A program made the translations under genes and the position numbers. Below the pieces are notes generated by a model that saw only the letters and a list, made by a program, of their open reading frames with translations, searched no databases and was not told the origin of the DNA. Positions 20,029 through 29,214 of a stretch of 64,000 nucleotides of DNA are shown here, piece after piece (position 1 is the stretch's first letter; the number at the start of each line of letters is the position of its first letter). The stretch comes from Campylobacter jejuni (lineage in GTDB: Bacteria > Campylobacterota > Campylobacteria > Campylobacterales > Campylobacteraceae): contig JACRSG010000001.1 in assembly GCA_014305285.1 (NCBI GenBank), positions 392,822 through 456,821 of the forward strand. The letters run 5' to 3'.

Positions 20029-20601
20029 ATGAAAAAAATTTTCTCAAGTGTTTTAAGTTCTTGTTTGTTGGTTTCGGCCTTAAGTGCTGTATCTTTTAAA
20101 GAAGATAGCTTAAAAATATCTTTTGAAGGATATAAAACCAAAAATGTGGTAGGAGTACAAGGTGAATTTAAAAATGTAGAATATAAATTTTCTAAAAATA
20201 CAAAAGATTTGGCAAGTTATCTTAAAGGTGCTAAAGCTACTATAAAGCCAATCAATGCTTTTATGGGTGAAGGTAATGATATTATAACCAATAATATCAC
20301 AAAAGTATTTTTCCCTACATTGTTAGGAGATACGGATATTAAAGTTGCTTTTCAAGATGTGATTGCGGGTGAAAATAAAGGTGTTATTTCAGCAAAAATT
20401 ACTATAGATAAAAAAAGTACTATTGTGCCTTTAACTTATACCATCAAAGATAATAAATTTGAAGCTAAAGGACAACTTGATTTACATACTTTTCAAAATG
20501 GCTCTAAAGCATTAAAAGCATTAAGTGATGCTGCTCCAGGGCATGGTGGAATTTCTTGGCCTTTGGTTGATATCAGTTTTAACGCTGATTTAGCGGAATA
20601 A
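20029..20601 (+). CDS. YceI-like periplasmic protein
   Basis: 190 aa with a signal peptide (about 20 residues, ending near SALSA) and a lipocalin-like YceI beta-barrel. YceI proteins bind long isoprenoids such as polyprenyl-pyrophosphate or quinone-like lipids. I chose the ATG at 20029 because the AAGG ribosome site at 20018-20021 is then seven bases away; the ATG at 20023 is too close. Stand-alone gene ended by a strong hairpin. Confidence 0.88.
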   Translation: MKKIFSSVLSSCLLVSALSAVSFKEDSLKISFEGYKTKNVVGVQGEFKNVEYKFSKNTKDLASYLKGAKATIKPINAFMGEGNDIITNNITKVFFPTLLGDTDIKVAFQDVIAGENKGVISAKITIDKKSTIVPLTYTIKDNKFEAKGQLDLHTFQNGSKALKALSDAAPGHGGISWPLVDISFNADLAE

Positions 20602-20623
20602 AAAGTAGCCTTAGGGCTACTTT
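20602..20623. terminator. Bidirectional terminator between yceI-like gene and rsmG
   Basis: AAAGTAGCC (20602-20610) and GGCTACTTT (20615-20623) form a nine-base-pair perfect stem around TTAG, with A and T flanks on either side. The rsmG stop codon (20617-20619) lies inside the right arm. Confidence 0.75.
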
Positions 20624-21183
20624 AAAATACAATATTTTCTTAACCCACTTTCAAAAATTTTATAATCTTTTATATTTTCAAGTTCTTGATAAATTTCACT
20701 ACCTTTCCATAAAATAAAAATCGTATTTTCATCTTTTAGATTTTTGCAAATTTCAAGCAAGGGTTTGACATCCATTAAGGCTCTTGAAGTGATGATATCA
20801 GCCTTAAAGGTATTCTTGCATTCTTGAACTTTTTCTTTGTAAATATGCAAATTTGAAAGTTTGCATTCTATTTTTAGTGTTCGCAAAAAGGCAGCTTTTT
20901 TGGGATTGGGTTCAAAAAGATGAAAACCGCTTTGAAGTAAAAAGGCTAAAAATATAGCTGGAAATCCCGCACCACTTCCTATATCGGCGATATTTTTTGC
21001 TTTAGAAAAATCATAAAAATTTAAAATTTTAATACTATCAAAGATATTTTCATCTATATTGTTTAAATGAGTAAGGTTGTGAATGCGGTTAAATTTACAT
21101 AATAATTCTTTATAAATTTTTACTTTTTCTTCAAAGTCTTTTAAATCGTAGTTTTGTAAAAAATCATAATCTTTAAAAATCAT
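20617..21183 (-). CDS. rsmG: 16S rRNA m7G527 methyltransferase RsmG
   Basis: 188 aa, slightly shorter than the usual 205. The SAM-binding motif is [16 protein letters not shown] near 63, followed by [13 protein letters not shown] and, in the next strand, ITSRALMDV, all typical of GidB/RsmG. It methylates N7 of G527 in the 16S 530 loop. Its ATG directly abuts the ribA stop (no gap), so the pair is one operon. Confidence 0.95.
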   Translation of the reverse strand: MIFKDYDFLQNYDLKDFEEKVKIYKELLCKFNRIHNLTHLNNIDENIFDSIKILNFYDFSKAKNIADIGSGAGFPAIFLAFLLQSGFHLFEPNPKKAAFLRTLKIECKLSNLHIYKEKVQECKNTFKADIITSRALMDVKPLLEICKNLKDENTIFILWKGSEIYQELENIKDYKIFESGLRKYCILK

Positions 21184-21744
21184 TTATTTAAGATGTCCCA
21201 TTTGAGTTTGTTTTATATTTAAATACTCTGCATTAAAACGATTAGGTTCTATTAAAATCGGTACGCGTGTGACGATTTTTTCTTTAATAGAATCTAGCTT
21301 TTCAGGGTTATTTGTGAGTAAATTGACCTTAGAAATTTTATAGTGCTTGAGTATAAATTCTACGATTTCATAAGTTCTCTCATCGGCTTTAAATCCAAGC
21401 TGATGGTTTGCTTTAATCGTATCAAAACCTTTATCTTGCAAAGCATAAGCATTAACCTTGTTAAAAAGTCCTATGCCTCTTCCTTCTTGTCTAAGATAAA
21501 TCACCATTCCACCATTTTTTTCTATATATTTTAGTGAAAATTCAAGCTGTTCCCCGCAATCACATTTTAAACTTCCTAAAGCATCGCCTGTTAAGCATTC
21601 TGAATGAATTCTTAGATTGAGTGTATCTTTTGGAGTGTTTTTAAATATACATAAATGTTCTTTGTCATTTTCTTTGAAACTTTGCATTTGGAATTTGCCC
21701 CATTTGCTAGGTAAATTCGCAATTTCTGAAATTTTTATTTTCAT
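21184..21744 (-). CDS. ribA: GTP cyclohydrolase II
   Basis: 186 aa. First step of riboflavin synthesis from GTP. Zinc ligands are C50, C61 and C63 in HSECLTGDALGSLKCDCG; the active-site loop YLRQEGRGIGL follows near 98. Stand-alone GCH-II without a fused DHBP synthase domain. Transcribed with rsmG and divergent from hemB across a 57-base gap. Confidence 0.96.
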   Translation of the reverse strand: MKIKISEIANLPSKWGKFQMQSFKENDKEHLCIFKNTPKDTLNLRIHSECLTGDALGSLKCDCGEQLEFSLKYIEKNGGMVIYLRQEGRGIGLFNKVNAYALQDKGFDTIKANHQLGFKADERTYEIVEFILKHYKISKVNLLTNNPEKLDSIKEKIVTRVPILIEPNRFNAEYLNIKQTQMGHLK

Positions 21745-21755
21745 TTACTACTCTC

Positions 21756-21761
21756 TATAAT
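21756..21761 (+). promoter_or_regulatory. Predicted -10 box for the hemB operon
   Basis: TATAAT in the ribA-hemB divergent gap, with a start expected near 21768 and a leader of about 34 bases. No -35 element is clear. Confidence 0.45.
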
Positions 21762-21801
21762 CAAATTTATGTTAAGATTTTAGCAAAAAAAGGACAAAAA
21801 A

Positions 21802-22785
21802 ATGTTTAAAAGATTTAGAAGATTAAGACTTAATGATAGTTTAAGATTCATGGTAAGAGAAAATTCTTTAAGTGTAGATGATTTGATTTATCCGCTTTTT
21901 GTGGTTAGTGGAACTGGGATAAAAAAAGAAATTTCTTCCATGCCTGATGTGTTTCAAATGAGTTTAGATGAAATTTTAAAAGAGTGTCAAAATGTAATCC
22001 ATTTAGGTATTAAAGCCATTATACTTTTTGGTGTCCTTGAAAATGAGAAAAAAGACAGTTGTGGAAGCGATGCGTTAGATGATGAAGGGCTTATTGCAAG
22101 AAGTATAAGAGAGGTTAAGAAAAATTTTCCAAATCTTTTTATAATTAGCGATCTTTGTTTTTGTGAATATACAGATCATGGGCATTGCGGGATTATCGAT
22201 CCTAGAACAAAAAGTGTGGATAATGATGCCACTTTAGAAATCTCAGCCAAACAAGCCTTAGTTCACGCAAGAGCAGGGGTGGATATGATAGCACCTAGTG
22301 GAATGATGGATGGTATTATCAGTACTTTGCGTGAAGCTTTAGATAAGGAAGGTTTTGAAAATTTACCTATAATGGCGTATTCGACCAAATTTGCTTCAAG
22401 TTATTATGGACCATTTCGAGATGTAGCAGAATCAGTTCCAAGTTATGGAGATAGAAAAAGCTATCAAATGGATTTTGCTAATGGCAAAGAAGCTTTAGAA
22501 GAAAGCTTAGAAGATGAAGCACAAGGAGCTGATATTTTAATGGTAAAACCAGCTCTTGCTTATCTTGATGTGGTTAAAGAAATATCTCTTCATTCTAACT
22601 TACCTTTGTGTGTTTATAATGTAAGCGGAGAATATGCTATGTTAAAAGCAGCTAAAAATGCTGGAATGATTGATTATGAAAAAGTTTTATATGAAACTAT
22701 GATAGCTTTTAAAAGAGCAGGGGCAAAGCTTATCATCACTTATCATGCTAAAGAATTAGCTAGAATGTTAAAAGGAGAAAAATGA
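21802..22785 (+). CDS. hemB: Delta-aminolevulinic acid dehydratase (porphobilinogen synthase)
   Basis: 327 aa. It condenses two 5-aminolevulinate molecules to porphobilinogen. The metal-site region is [12 protein letters not shown] near 117-128. The Schiff-base lysines are in [16 protein letters not shown] and [14 protein letters not shown]. Length is normal. First gene of a tightly coupled run: hemB-argF-orphan-hemN-oxidoreductase-orphan, each overlapping or nearly touching the next. Confidence 0.97.
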   Translation: MFKRFRRLRLNDSLRFMVRENSLSVDDLIYPLFVVSGTGIKKEISSMPDVFQMSLDEILKECQNVIHLGIKAIILFGVLENEKKDSCGSDALDDEGLIARSIREVKKNFPNLFIISDLCFCEYTDHGHCGIIDPRTKSVDNDATLEISAKQALVHARAGVDMIAPSGMMDGIISTLREALDKEGFENLPIMAYSTKFASSYYGPFRDVAESVPSYGDRKSYQMDFANGKEALEESLEDEAQGADILMVKPALAYLDVVKEISLHSNLPLCVYNVSGEYAMLKAAKNAGMIDYEKVLYETMIAFKRAGAKLIITYHAKELARMLKGEK

Positions 22786-23702
22786 AACATTTTTTAACTT
22801 TAAGAGATTTTTCCAAGGAAGAAATTTTAAGCCTTGTAAATCATGCTAGTGGACTTAAAAAAGAGCCTAAAAAACTTTTACAAGATAAAACTTTGGCAAT
22901 GATTTTTGAGAAAAACTCCACAAGAACAAGAATGGCCTTTGAATTGGCTATAACAGAGCTTGGCGGGAAAGCTTTATTTTTAAGCAGTGATGATTTGCAA
23001 CTTAGTCGTGGCGAGCCTGTAAAAGATACAGCTAGGGTAATAGGATCGATGGTTGATTTTGTAATGATGAGGGTGAATAAGCACGAAACTTTACTTGAAT
23101 TTGCAAGATATTCTAAAGCTCCTGTGATCAATGCTTTAAGTGAGCTTTATCATCCTACTCAAGTTTTAGGTGACTTGCTTACTATTAAAGAGTGGAAAAA
23201 GATGCAAAATGGCATGGCAAAAGTTGCTTTTGTTGGAGATAGTAATAATATGTGCAATTCTTGGCTTATTACAGCTGCGATTTTGGGCTTTGAATTTAGC
23301 ATAGCCATACCAAAAAACTATGAAATTAACCCTGAAATTTTGGAATTTGCTACGAAACAAGCTTTGATTTCAGGAGCTAAAATTTCTTTAAGTCATGATA
23401 AATTTGAAGCTTTAAGGGATAAAGATGTAGTCATTACTGATACTTGGGTTTCCATGGGCGAAGAGAATCAAAAAGAACGTAAAATCAAAGAATTTGAAGG
23501 ATTTATGATCGATGAAAAGGCTATGAGCATTGCTAATAAAGACGCTATTTTACTTCATTGTTTGCCTGCTTATAGGGGTTATGAAGTGAGTGAAGAAATT
23601 TTTGAAAAACATGCAGATGTGATTTTTGAAGAAGCAAAAAATCGTCTTTATGTAGTAAAAGCTTTGCTTTGCTTTTTGGATAATCAGAAAGGAAGAGAAT
23701 GA
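22782..23702 (+). CDS. argF: Ornithine carbamoyltransferase
   Basis: 306 aa. It makes citrulline from ornithine and carbamoyl phosphate in arginine synthesis. The carbamoyl-phosphate loop is [12 protein letters not shown], the HPTQVLGDL element is intact, and the ornithine-binding HCLPAYRG is near 264. It starts with ATG overlapping the hemB stop and overlaps the next gene by ATGA. Confidence 0.97.
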   Translation: MKHFLTLRDFSKEEILSLVNHASGLKKEPKKLLQDKTLAMIFEKNSTRTRMAFELAITELGGKALFLSSDDLQLSRGEPVKDTARVIGSMVDFVMMRVNKHETLLEFARYSKAPVINALSELYHPTQVLGDLLTIKEWKKMQNGMAKVAFVGDSNNMCNSWLITAAILGFEFSIAIPKNYEINPEILEFATKQALISGAKISLSHDKFEALRDKDVVITDTWVSMGEENQKERKIKEFEGFMIDEKAMSIANKDAILLHCLPAYRGYEVSEEIFEKHADVIFEEAKNRLYVVKALLCFLDNQKGRE

Positions 23703-24190
23703 AAGAATTAGAAAAGTATAGCACTTGTTTAAAGCGTATTGATGAATTTAGTCAAAATCTAGGAATAAAGAAAAAAGATAGAACGATTTTTAAAATGAAG
23801 CAAAGCGAGAATGAAAATGAAAAATGTTTAGTTCTTGAAAATGGCAGTTTGGAATCTCCAGAGCCTTGGTTTGTGATAGATGAAAATGATGAAATTCATA
23901 CTTTGCTCTCTTTGCAAAGTCTTAAGAATATACTTGAAAGCTTAAAACAAAGTCAAAACGAAAATTTTGAATTGCGTTTAGAAAAGGCGATTTATCAACA
24001 AATTCCTGTGGATTTTAATGATGTTTGGACAGTTGCCATGGATGAGATCAAGCAAAAAGCACAAAATGGTACTATGGAAGTTAGTATTGATCTTGAAAAA
24101 TTAATCTCTAAAATCAAACAAGAGCATCCAAATTTATTTGTAGATATGCAAGCGATGATAGAAAGGGTAAATCAAAATGAGAGATTATAA
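23699..24190 (+). CDS. Conserved Campylobacter protein of unknown function in the hem operon
   Basis: 163 aa, soluble, charged and mostly helical. No membrane helix, signal peptide or cysteine motif; only two cysteines (residues 9 and 43). A hydrophobic/aromatic patch is at SPEPWFVIDENDEIHTLLSL and a long helix at the C-terminus carries EIKQKAQNGTMEVSIDLEKL. I do not recognise the family. The overlap with both argF (ATGA) and hemN (14 bases) makes coexpression certain in practice. It appears to be Cj0993c. Confidence 0.8.
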   Translation: MKELEKYSTCLKRIDEFSQNLGIKKKDRTIFKMKQSENENEKCLVLENGSLESPEPWFVIDENDEIHTLLSLQSLKNILESLKQSQNENFELRLEKAIYQQIPVDFNDVWTVAMDEIKQKAQNGTMEVSIDLEKLISKIKQEHPNLFVDMQAMIERVNQNERL

Positions 24191-25532
24191 AGCTTTTGTA
24201 AAATACTCTAAAGCAGGACCACGTTACACTTCTTATCCTACGGCAGTAGAGTTTAGTACAAATTTCAAATACGAAGAATATATAGAAATTTTAAAAAAGC
24301 AAAATAAGTCTTTATCGCTTTATTTTCATTTGCCTTTTTGTAGGAGTGCTTGTTATTTTTGTGGTTGCAATGTCATTTATACTGCAAAAGAAGAGAGTAA
24401 AGAAAGGTATTTAACTTATATTTTTAAAGAGCTTGATATTTTAAGTACTATTTTAGATGCCAAGCGTGAAGTGGTGCAAATGCATTTTGGAGGTGGAACG
24501 CCAACTTTTTTTAGCACCAAACAACTTGAAAATTTGATTTTAAAAATCAGGTCTGTTTTTAGAAATTTTTCTAAAGATGCAGAGATTAGCTGTGAGATTG
24601 ATCCACGTTTTTTAAATGAGGAGCAAACTACAGTTTTAACACAAAATGGTTTTAATCGTATCAGTTTTGGAGTGCAGGATTTTGATGAAAAAGTTCAAAA
24701 AGAAATTCATCGTATCCAACCTTTTGAATTAACACAAAATGCTTTAAATCTTGTAAGAAGCAAAGGGATAAAGTCTGTAAATATGGACTTAATTTATGGT
24801 TTGCCTTATCAAAATTTACAAAGTTTTACACAAACTTTAGAAAAAGTTATGCTTTTAAATCCTGATCGTTTGGCGATTTTTAATTACGCTCATGTGCCTT
24901 GGCTTAAGAAAAATATGAGAAAATTTGATGAAAATACCTTGCCAAGTCCTGATGTTAAGCTTGAAATTTTAGAATTTTGTGAGAAATTTTTAAGTAAAAA
25001 TGGCTATAAAATGATAGGGATGGATCATTTTGCAAAAGAAAATGATGAACTTTTTAAAGCTTTAGAAAATGGAACTTTACATAGAAATTTTCAAGGTTAT
25101 ACTACCAAAGGCGGTGCTGATTTAATTGGTATTGGGCTTACGAGTATAGGCGAAGGACAAAGACATTATGCACAAAATTTTAAAGATATGTCAAGTTATG
25201 AGGCTGCATTGGATAGAGGAGTTTTACCTTTTGAAAGAGGGGTGATTTTAAGCAATGATGATGAGCTTAGAAAAGCAGTGATTATGGAGTTAATGGCGAA
25301 TTTTAAGCTTGATATTAAATCAATAGAAAAAGAATTCTCCATTGATTTTAAGGAGTATTTTAAAGAGGATTTAAAGGTTTTAGAAGAATATAAAGATTTT
25401 GTTAATTTTGATGAAAATTTTATCAAGGTTAATGAAACGGGTGTTTTACTTATAAGAAATATTGCTATGTGTTTTGATGTTTATATGAAAAATATCAGCG
25501 AAGATAGAAAAATATTTTCAAAAACGGTGTAA
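24177..25532 (+). CDS. hemN: Oxygen-independent coproporphyrinogen III oxidase HemN
   Basis: 451 aa radical-SAM enzyme converting coproporphyrinogen III to protoporphyrinogen IX. The cluster motif CRSACYFCGCN (CxxxCxxC) is near 55-65; the GGGTPTF SAM motif and the EIDPRF motif follow. The start RDYKAFVKYSKAGPRYTSYP matches genuine HemN, not HemW. It starts with ATG inside the end of the preceding orphan. Pairing with hemB places two heme steps in one transcript. Confidence 0.96.
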   Translation: MRDYKAFVKYSKAGPRYTSYPTAVEFSTNFKYEEYIEILKKQNKSLSLYFHLPFCRSACYFCGCNVIYTAKEESKERYLTYIFKELDILSTILDAKREVVQMHFGGGTPTFFSTKQLENLILKIRSVFRNFSKDAEISCEIDPRFLNEEQTTVLTQNGFNRISFGVQDFDEKVQKEIHRIQPFELTQNALNLVRSKGIKSVNMDLIYGLPYQNLQSFTQTLEKVMLLNPDRLAIFNYAHVPWLKKNMRKFDENTLPSPDVKLEILEFCEKFLSKNGYKMIGMDHFAKENDELFKALENGTLHRNFQGYTTKGGADLIGIGLTSIGEGQRHYAQNFKDMSSYEAALDRGVLPFERGVILSNDDELRKAVIMELMANFKLDIKSIEKEFSIDFKEYFKEDLKVLEEYKDFVNFDENFIKVNETGVLLIRNIAMCFDVYMKNISEDRKIFSKTV

Positions 25533-25533
25533 G

Positions 25534-26799
25534 ATGAGATTTAGTCAAATAAGTGATGCTTGTGTTAAATGCGGTAAATGTATCCCTGTTTGTACTATAC
25601 ATGAAGAAAATCGTGATGAAATTACCAGTCCAAGAGGATTTTTAGATCTTTTGATTGCTTATAAAGAGGAAAATTTAGAGCTTGATAAAGAAGCTAAGAA
25701 AGTTTTTGAATCTTGTTTTTTATGCACCAATTGTGTTGAAGTATGTCCAAGTAAATTAAGAGTAGATAATGCCATAGAAGAAGTTCGTTATGATATAGCT
25801 AAAAAATTTGGCATAGCTTGGTATAAAAAACTTATTTTTTTCTTTTTAAGAAGACGCAAAATTTTAGATTTGGTAGCAAAACTTGGCTATGTGTTTCAAA
25901 GTTGTGCGTTTAAAATTCAAAATGAGAATGAAAATGCAGGTATGAAGGCAAGATTTTCCATGCCTTTTGTTAAAAAAGGAAGATTGCTTACAAGTTTTAA
26001 CAAAAAAAGTTTTTTAAATTCCAATCCAAAATTTATCCATAATGATGGAGAAAAAACAATAGGTTTTTTTGTAGGTTGTTTGGCAAATTATTTTTACATA
26101 GATACGGCTAATGCAGTGCTTAAAATCGCAAAGGAATTAAAAATCAATATAGATTTAATGAAGGACCAAGTGTGTTGTGGTGCCCCACAATTTTTTACGG
26201 GCGATTTTAAAAGTGTTGAAATCTTGGCTAAAAAAAATATAGAGTATTTTGAAAAAAAATTAGAAAAATTAGATGCTATTATAACTCCTGAAGCCACTTG
26301 TTCGGCTATGTTAAAGATAGATTATGAACATTTTTTTATAATGCAAAATGATTTAGACTGGGCAAAACGTGCAAAGTGTGTGTCATCTAAGATATATATG
26401 GCTAGTGAGTATTTTTATAAATTTACTTCTTTGGAGGAAGTTTTAAAAACAAAAAATAAATTTAATTATAGCATTACTTATCATGATCCTTGCCATGCAA
26501 GAAAAATGCAAGGGATTTTTAAAGAACCAAGAGAACTTTTAAAAACAAATTATCATTTTGTAGAAATGAGTAATTCTAATACTTGTTGTGGTTTTGGCGG
26601 AGTAAGTATGCAAACGGATTATTACGATAGAGCTTTAAGTGTAGGGCTTAAAAAAGCACAAATGATCGATGAAAGTAAGGCTAGTGTGGTAAGTGCTGAG
26701 TGCTCAGCTTGTAGAATGCAAATTTCAAATGCATTAGAACAAAATTCAAGTAAGGTTGTTTTTGCTAGTCCTTTAGAACTTATAGCAAAAGCTTTGTGA
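25534..26799 (+). CDS. GlpC/LldE-type iron-sulfur oxidoreductase subunit
   Basis: 421 aa. Two ferredoxin-type cluster motifs are near the N-terminus: CVKCGKCIPVC (11-21) and CFLCTNCVEVC (66-76). Two CCG domains follow, with DQVCCGAPQFF near 210 and SNTCCGFGG near 350. This layout matches the GlpC / glycolate oxidase GlcF / heterodisulfide-reductase D-like family, which passes electrons from a flavoprotein to quinone. The flavin partner is not next to it. One base separates it from hemN, so a role as electron sink for heme synthesis is possible but unproven. It appears to be Cj0991c. Confidence 0.85.
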   Translation: MRFSQISDACVKCGKCIPVCTIHEENRDEITSPRGFLDLLIAYKEENLELDKEAKKVFESCFLCTNCVEVCPSKLRVDNAIEEVRYDIAKKFGIAWYKKLIFFFLRRRKILDLVAKLGYVFQSCAFKIQNENENAGMKARFSMPFVKKGRLLTSFNKKSFLNSNPKFIHNDGEKTIGFFVGCLANYFYIDTANAVLKIAKELKINIDLMKDQVCCGAPQFFTGDFKSVEILAKKNIEYFEKKLEKLDAIITPEATCSAMLKIDYEHFFIMQNDLDWAKRAKCVSSKIYMASEYFYKFTSLEEVLKTKNKFNYSITYHDPCHARKMQGIFKEPRELLKTNYHFVEMSNSNTCCGFGGVSMQTDYYDRALSVGLKKAQMIDESKASVVSAECSACRMQISNALEQNSSKVVFASPLELIAKAL

Positions 26800-27557
26800 T
26801 GATGAAGATAGTATTTAAAGGCAAAAGTTTTGAATATGAAATTCAAAGATCGTGCTTTTGTATTGATGCTTTTGTGATTAAAGACAAGATTGAAGAACGA
26901 GATGGTGTTGATTTTATTACTTCAAATGTAGAGCTTTTGGAATTTAGCGATGATAGCTTTACTTTCGAAGAAATTATAAAACATTTTACTATTCGCGATA
27001 GTGAAGATATGATTATTGTTGAAGATTTTGACATAAAATCAAACAAAGATAATCAAAACCAAGAAGACAATATAGAATATAACATCTTAAAATCTGAAAA
27101 AATAATGCATGAAAATACAAAACAAACAAGTATGCAATTTAAAAATTTAAAATTTTTTTCAAGAATTTTTAAAAATGAAAATTTTCTTTCAAGCTTTAAA
27201 GAAAGTAAGCAAGAAGTTATCACTATCAAAAAATATGAAAAACTTGAAATTTTTAAAAATTTATCTCAAGAAGATCAAGAAATTAGCTTTGTTAAAATTG
27301 AAATTTTAAATTATGATAGCAATGAAGATAGTTTAAGTTTTAATCTTGATATATTTCCAAGCGGTATGAGTTATAAGTATGGAATTTTAAAAGGTTCTAT
27401 GCATATTATTTTACAAGGTAAAACTTCTAGTACGACGCTTTTTCCATTTTTAAAAAGTATGGTTTATAAAAATAAAAGTGAAAATTCAAGTGAAAAAATT
27501 TTTACTTTAATGATAAATCAGAAAAAACACTATAAGCTTATCGCAAATATTTCTTAG
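26799..27557 (+). CDS. Conserved protein of unknown function, last gene of the hem operon
   Basis: 252 aa from ATG at 26799 (ATG 26802 is also possible); it overlaps the stop of the preceding gene. Acidic and lysine-rich, no signal peptide or membrane helix. The first 75 residues form an alternating strand pattern (MKIVFKGKSFEYEIQRS); a charged linker follows, and the last 120 residues are again beta-rich (FNLDIFPSGMSYKYGILKG). No family recognised. Coexpression with hemN and the iron-sulfur protein is the only functional hint. Confidence 0.75.
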   Translation: MMKIVFKGKSFEYEIQRSCFCIDAFVIKDKIEERDGVDFITSNVELLEFSDDSFTFEEIIKHFTIRDSEDMIIVEDFDIKSNKDNQNQEDNIEYNILKSEKIMHENTKQTSMQFKNLKFFSRIFKNENFLSSFKESKQEVITIKKYEKLEIFKNLSQEDQEISFVKIEILNYDSNEDSLSFNLDIFPSGMSYKYGILKGSMHIILQGKTSSTTLFPFLKSMVYKNKSENSSEKIFTLMINQKKHYKLIANIS

Positions 27558-27559
27558 TT

Positions 27560-27766
27560 TTATTTTATTATATTTTCTATATCGGAGCGATTTTTTTCAA
27601 TTAAAGAACGATTTTTTTGAGTTGTTTCTTTAAGATCGGTCATATCTTCTTTCATATTTTGTATGTTTTGGTTGAGTAATTTTATCTTTTTTTCATAACG
27701 AGTAACGATGATAAATACTACAAATAAAAATACAATAATCAAAAAAATAAACACTAAAAATTCCAT
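27560..27766 (-). CDS. Small membrane-anchored coiled-coil protein
   Basis: 68 aa: one N-terminal helix (FLVFIFLIIVFLFVVFIIV) then a 45-residue heptad-like segment (KKIKLLNQNIQNMKEDMTDL, ending in IEKNRSDIENIIK). Its stop is two bases from the end of the convergent orphan. The ribosome site AAGGAAAAAT precedes the ATG. It could be a scaffold protein; function unknown. It appears to be Cj0989. Confidence 0.7.
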   Translation of the reverse strand: MEFLVFIFLIIVFLFVVFIIVTRYEKKIKLLNQNIQNMKEDMTDLKETTQKNRSLIEKNRSDIENIIK

Positions 27767-27995
27767 ATTTTTCCTTCTTAAAACTAGATTGTGAAATATA
27801 TCATTAAAAACTTCAAAAAACTTTTATGGGTTTTTATTTTGTATTTTAGTTTTTTATCTTTAAATTTATATATAAATTTTCAAAAAGTAACAAAAAAATA
27901 TATAAAAAAATAATTAAATTAAAAAATAATTAAAGATAATAAATATCTTATTTTTTTATGTTATATTTTAATAAATATCTAAAAAGGATTTTAAT

Positions 27996-29213
27996 ATGGA
28001 AAAATCACTTTTATTTTATTTTAGACGCATTGGAGTTGAATTTATCATTTTTAGTGTTTATGCTGTTTTTAGCATTTCGTGGGCAGCGACAGGTTCTTTA
28101 ATGCCTTTGATTTCAAATGATCTTGCCTTAAATACTCAACAAGCTACCTTAATCACAACTATGATAGTAGTTGCGAAAATTTTCGGTGCTTCATTTACTG
28201 CTTTTTTAGTTTATAAATTCGGATTAAAAAAGGGATATTTTTTAGGCTGTATTTTAATGAGTTCGGGTATATTTTTAAGTTTTGTAGATAGTTATAGTGG
28301 TATTTTGATTATAAGATTTTTAACAGGGCTTGGTTCAGCTTGTGCTTTGGTTTGCTTAGTGCCCATTGCACAACAATGGTTTAAAAAAGCTTTACATTTT
28401 GTAATTAGTTTTAATATAACTTCAAATTTAGTAGGTATTACCTTAGGGCTTGTTTTAGCTGAAAGTATCTCAAATTATTTTGGAAATTGGAGAGATTCTT
28501 TATCATTTTATGCTTGGATTAATTTGATTTTATTGATTTTGTGGCTTTTTATAGGTAAGGATGAGAATAAAAAAGAAGAAAAAAAGAATAATGCAAAAGA
28601 TCTTATTTATGCTCTAAAATCTCGTGTTACTTGGGGTATGATTATTTTTTACATAGGTCCTATTTTATTTTTAAATTCCCTTTTTACTTTTTTGCCAACT
28701 TTTTATGCACAATATGCAGGTTTTAGCAAAGAATTAGCTGATTTTGCTAAAAAAGAAATTCCAGCTTTGGCTAATTTTGCTATTATTTTTGGTCCTTATT
28801 TTGGATTATTTTTTAAAAGAAAAAATATTTCTTTTAAAATAATGCTATTGTCCGGAGGAGCTTGTATTTTTATATGCGGACTTTGTATGTTGTTTTTGCA
28901 AAATTTAGTATTGATACAGATTTTTGCTGTATTATCAGGCGTTTTTTATTCTATGTGGTTTCCATTTTTCTTTAATCTACCTTCAGAATTAAAAAATTCC
29001 AATCCAAATCAAACTGCTTATATTATGAGTGTTTTTTGGAGTATTACCTTTGTTGTATTATCATTTAACCTATGGGTGGTATCTTGGAGTGTTGATAAAA
29101 CCCATAGTTTTACTTTGGGTTTTGTTTACATTTTTGCTTTGATTTTTATTTCAGCAATCTTGGCGCAATTTGTTTTACCTAGAAAAGAAAATTTTATACA
29201 AGGAGAAAAATAA
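27996..29213 (+). CDS. Major facilitator superfamily transporter, coupled to hipO
   Basis: 405 aa with about twelve membrane helices. The N-terminal half has GSLMPLISNDLALN and the loop RFLTGLGSACALVCLVPIAQQWF, typical of MFS members. It ends at 29213, one base before the hipO start, so both are on one transcript. The 229-base region upstream is AT-rich and probably holds its promoter. Uptake of hippurate or other N-acyl amino acids for HipO is a reasonable inference from the pairing. Confidence 0.88.
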   Translation: MEKSLLFYFRRIGVEFIIFSVYAVFSISWAATGSLMPLISNDLALNTQQATLITTMIVVAKIFGASFTAFLVYKFGLKKGYFLGCILMSSGIFLSFVDSYSGILIIRFLTGLGSACALVCLVPIAQQWFKKALHFVISFNITSNLVGITLGLVLAESISNYFGNWRDSLSFYAWINLILLILWLFIGKDENKKEEKKNNAKDLIYALKSRVTWGMIIFYIGPILFLNSLFTFLPTFYAQYAGFSKELADFAKKEIPALANFAIIFGPYFGLFFKRKNISFKIMLLSGGACIFICGLCMLFLQNLVLIQIFAVLSGVFYSMWFPFFFNLPSELKNSNPNQTAYIMSVFWSITFVVLSFNLWVVSWSVDKTHSFTLGFVYIFALIFISAILAQFVLPRKENFIQGEK

Positions 29214-29214
29214 A

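Noticed and set aside
27767..27995. Possible small gene in the gap before the MFS gene
   Set aside because: Only A/T-rich sequence with stops in all frames; probably promoter DNA.
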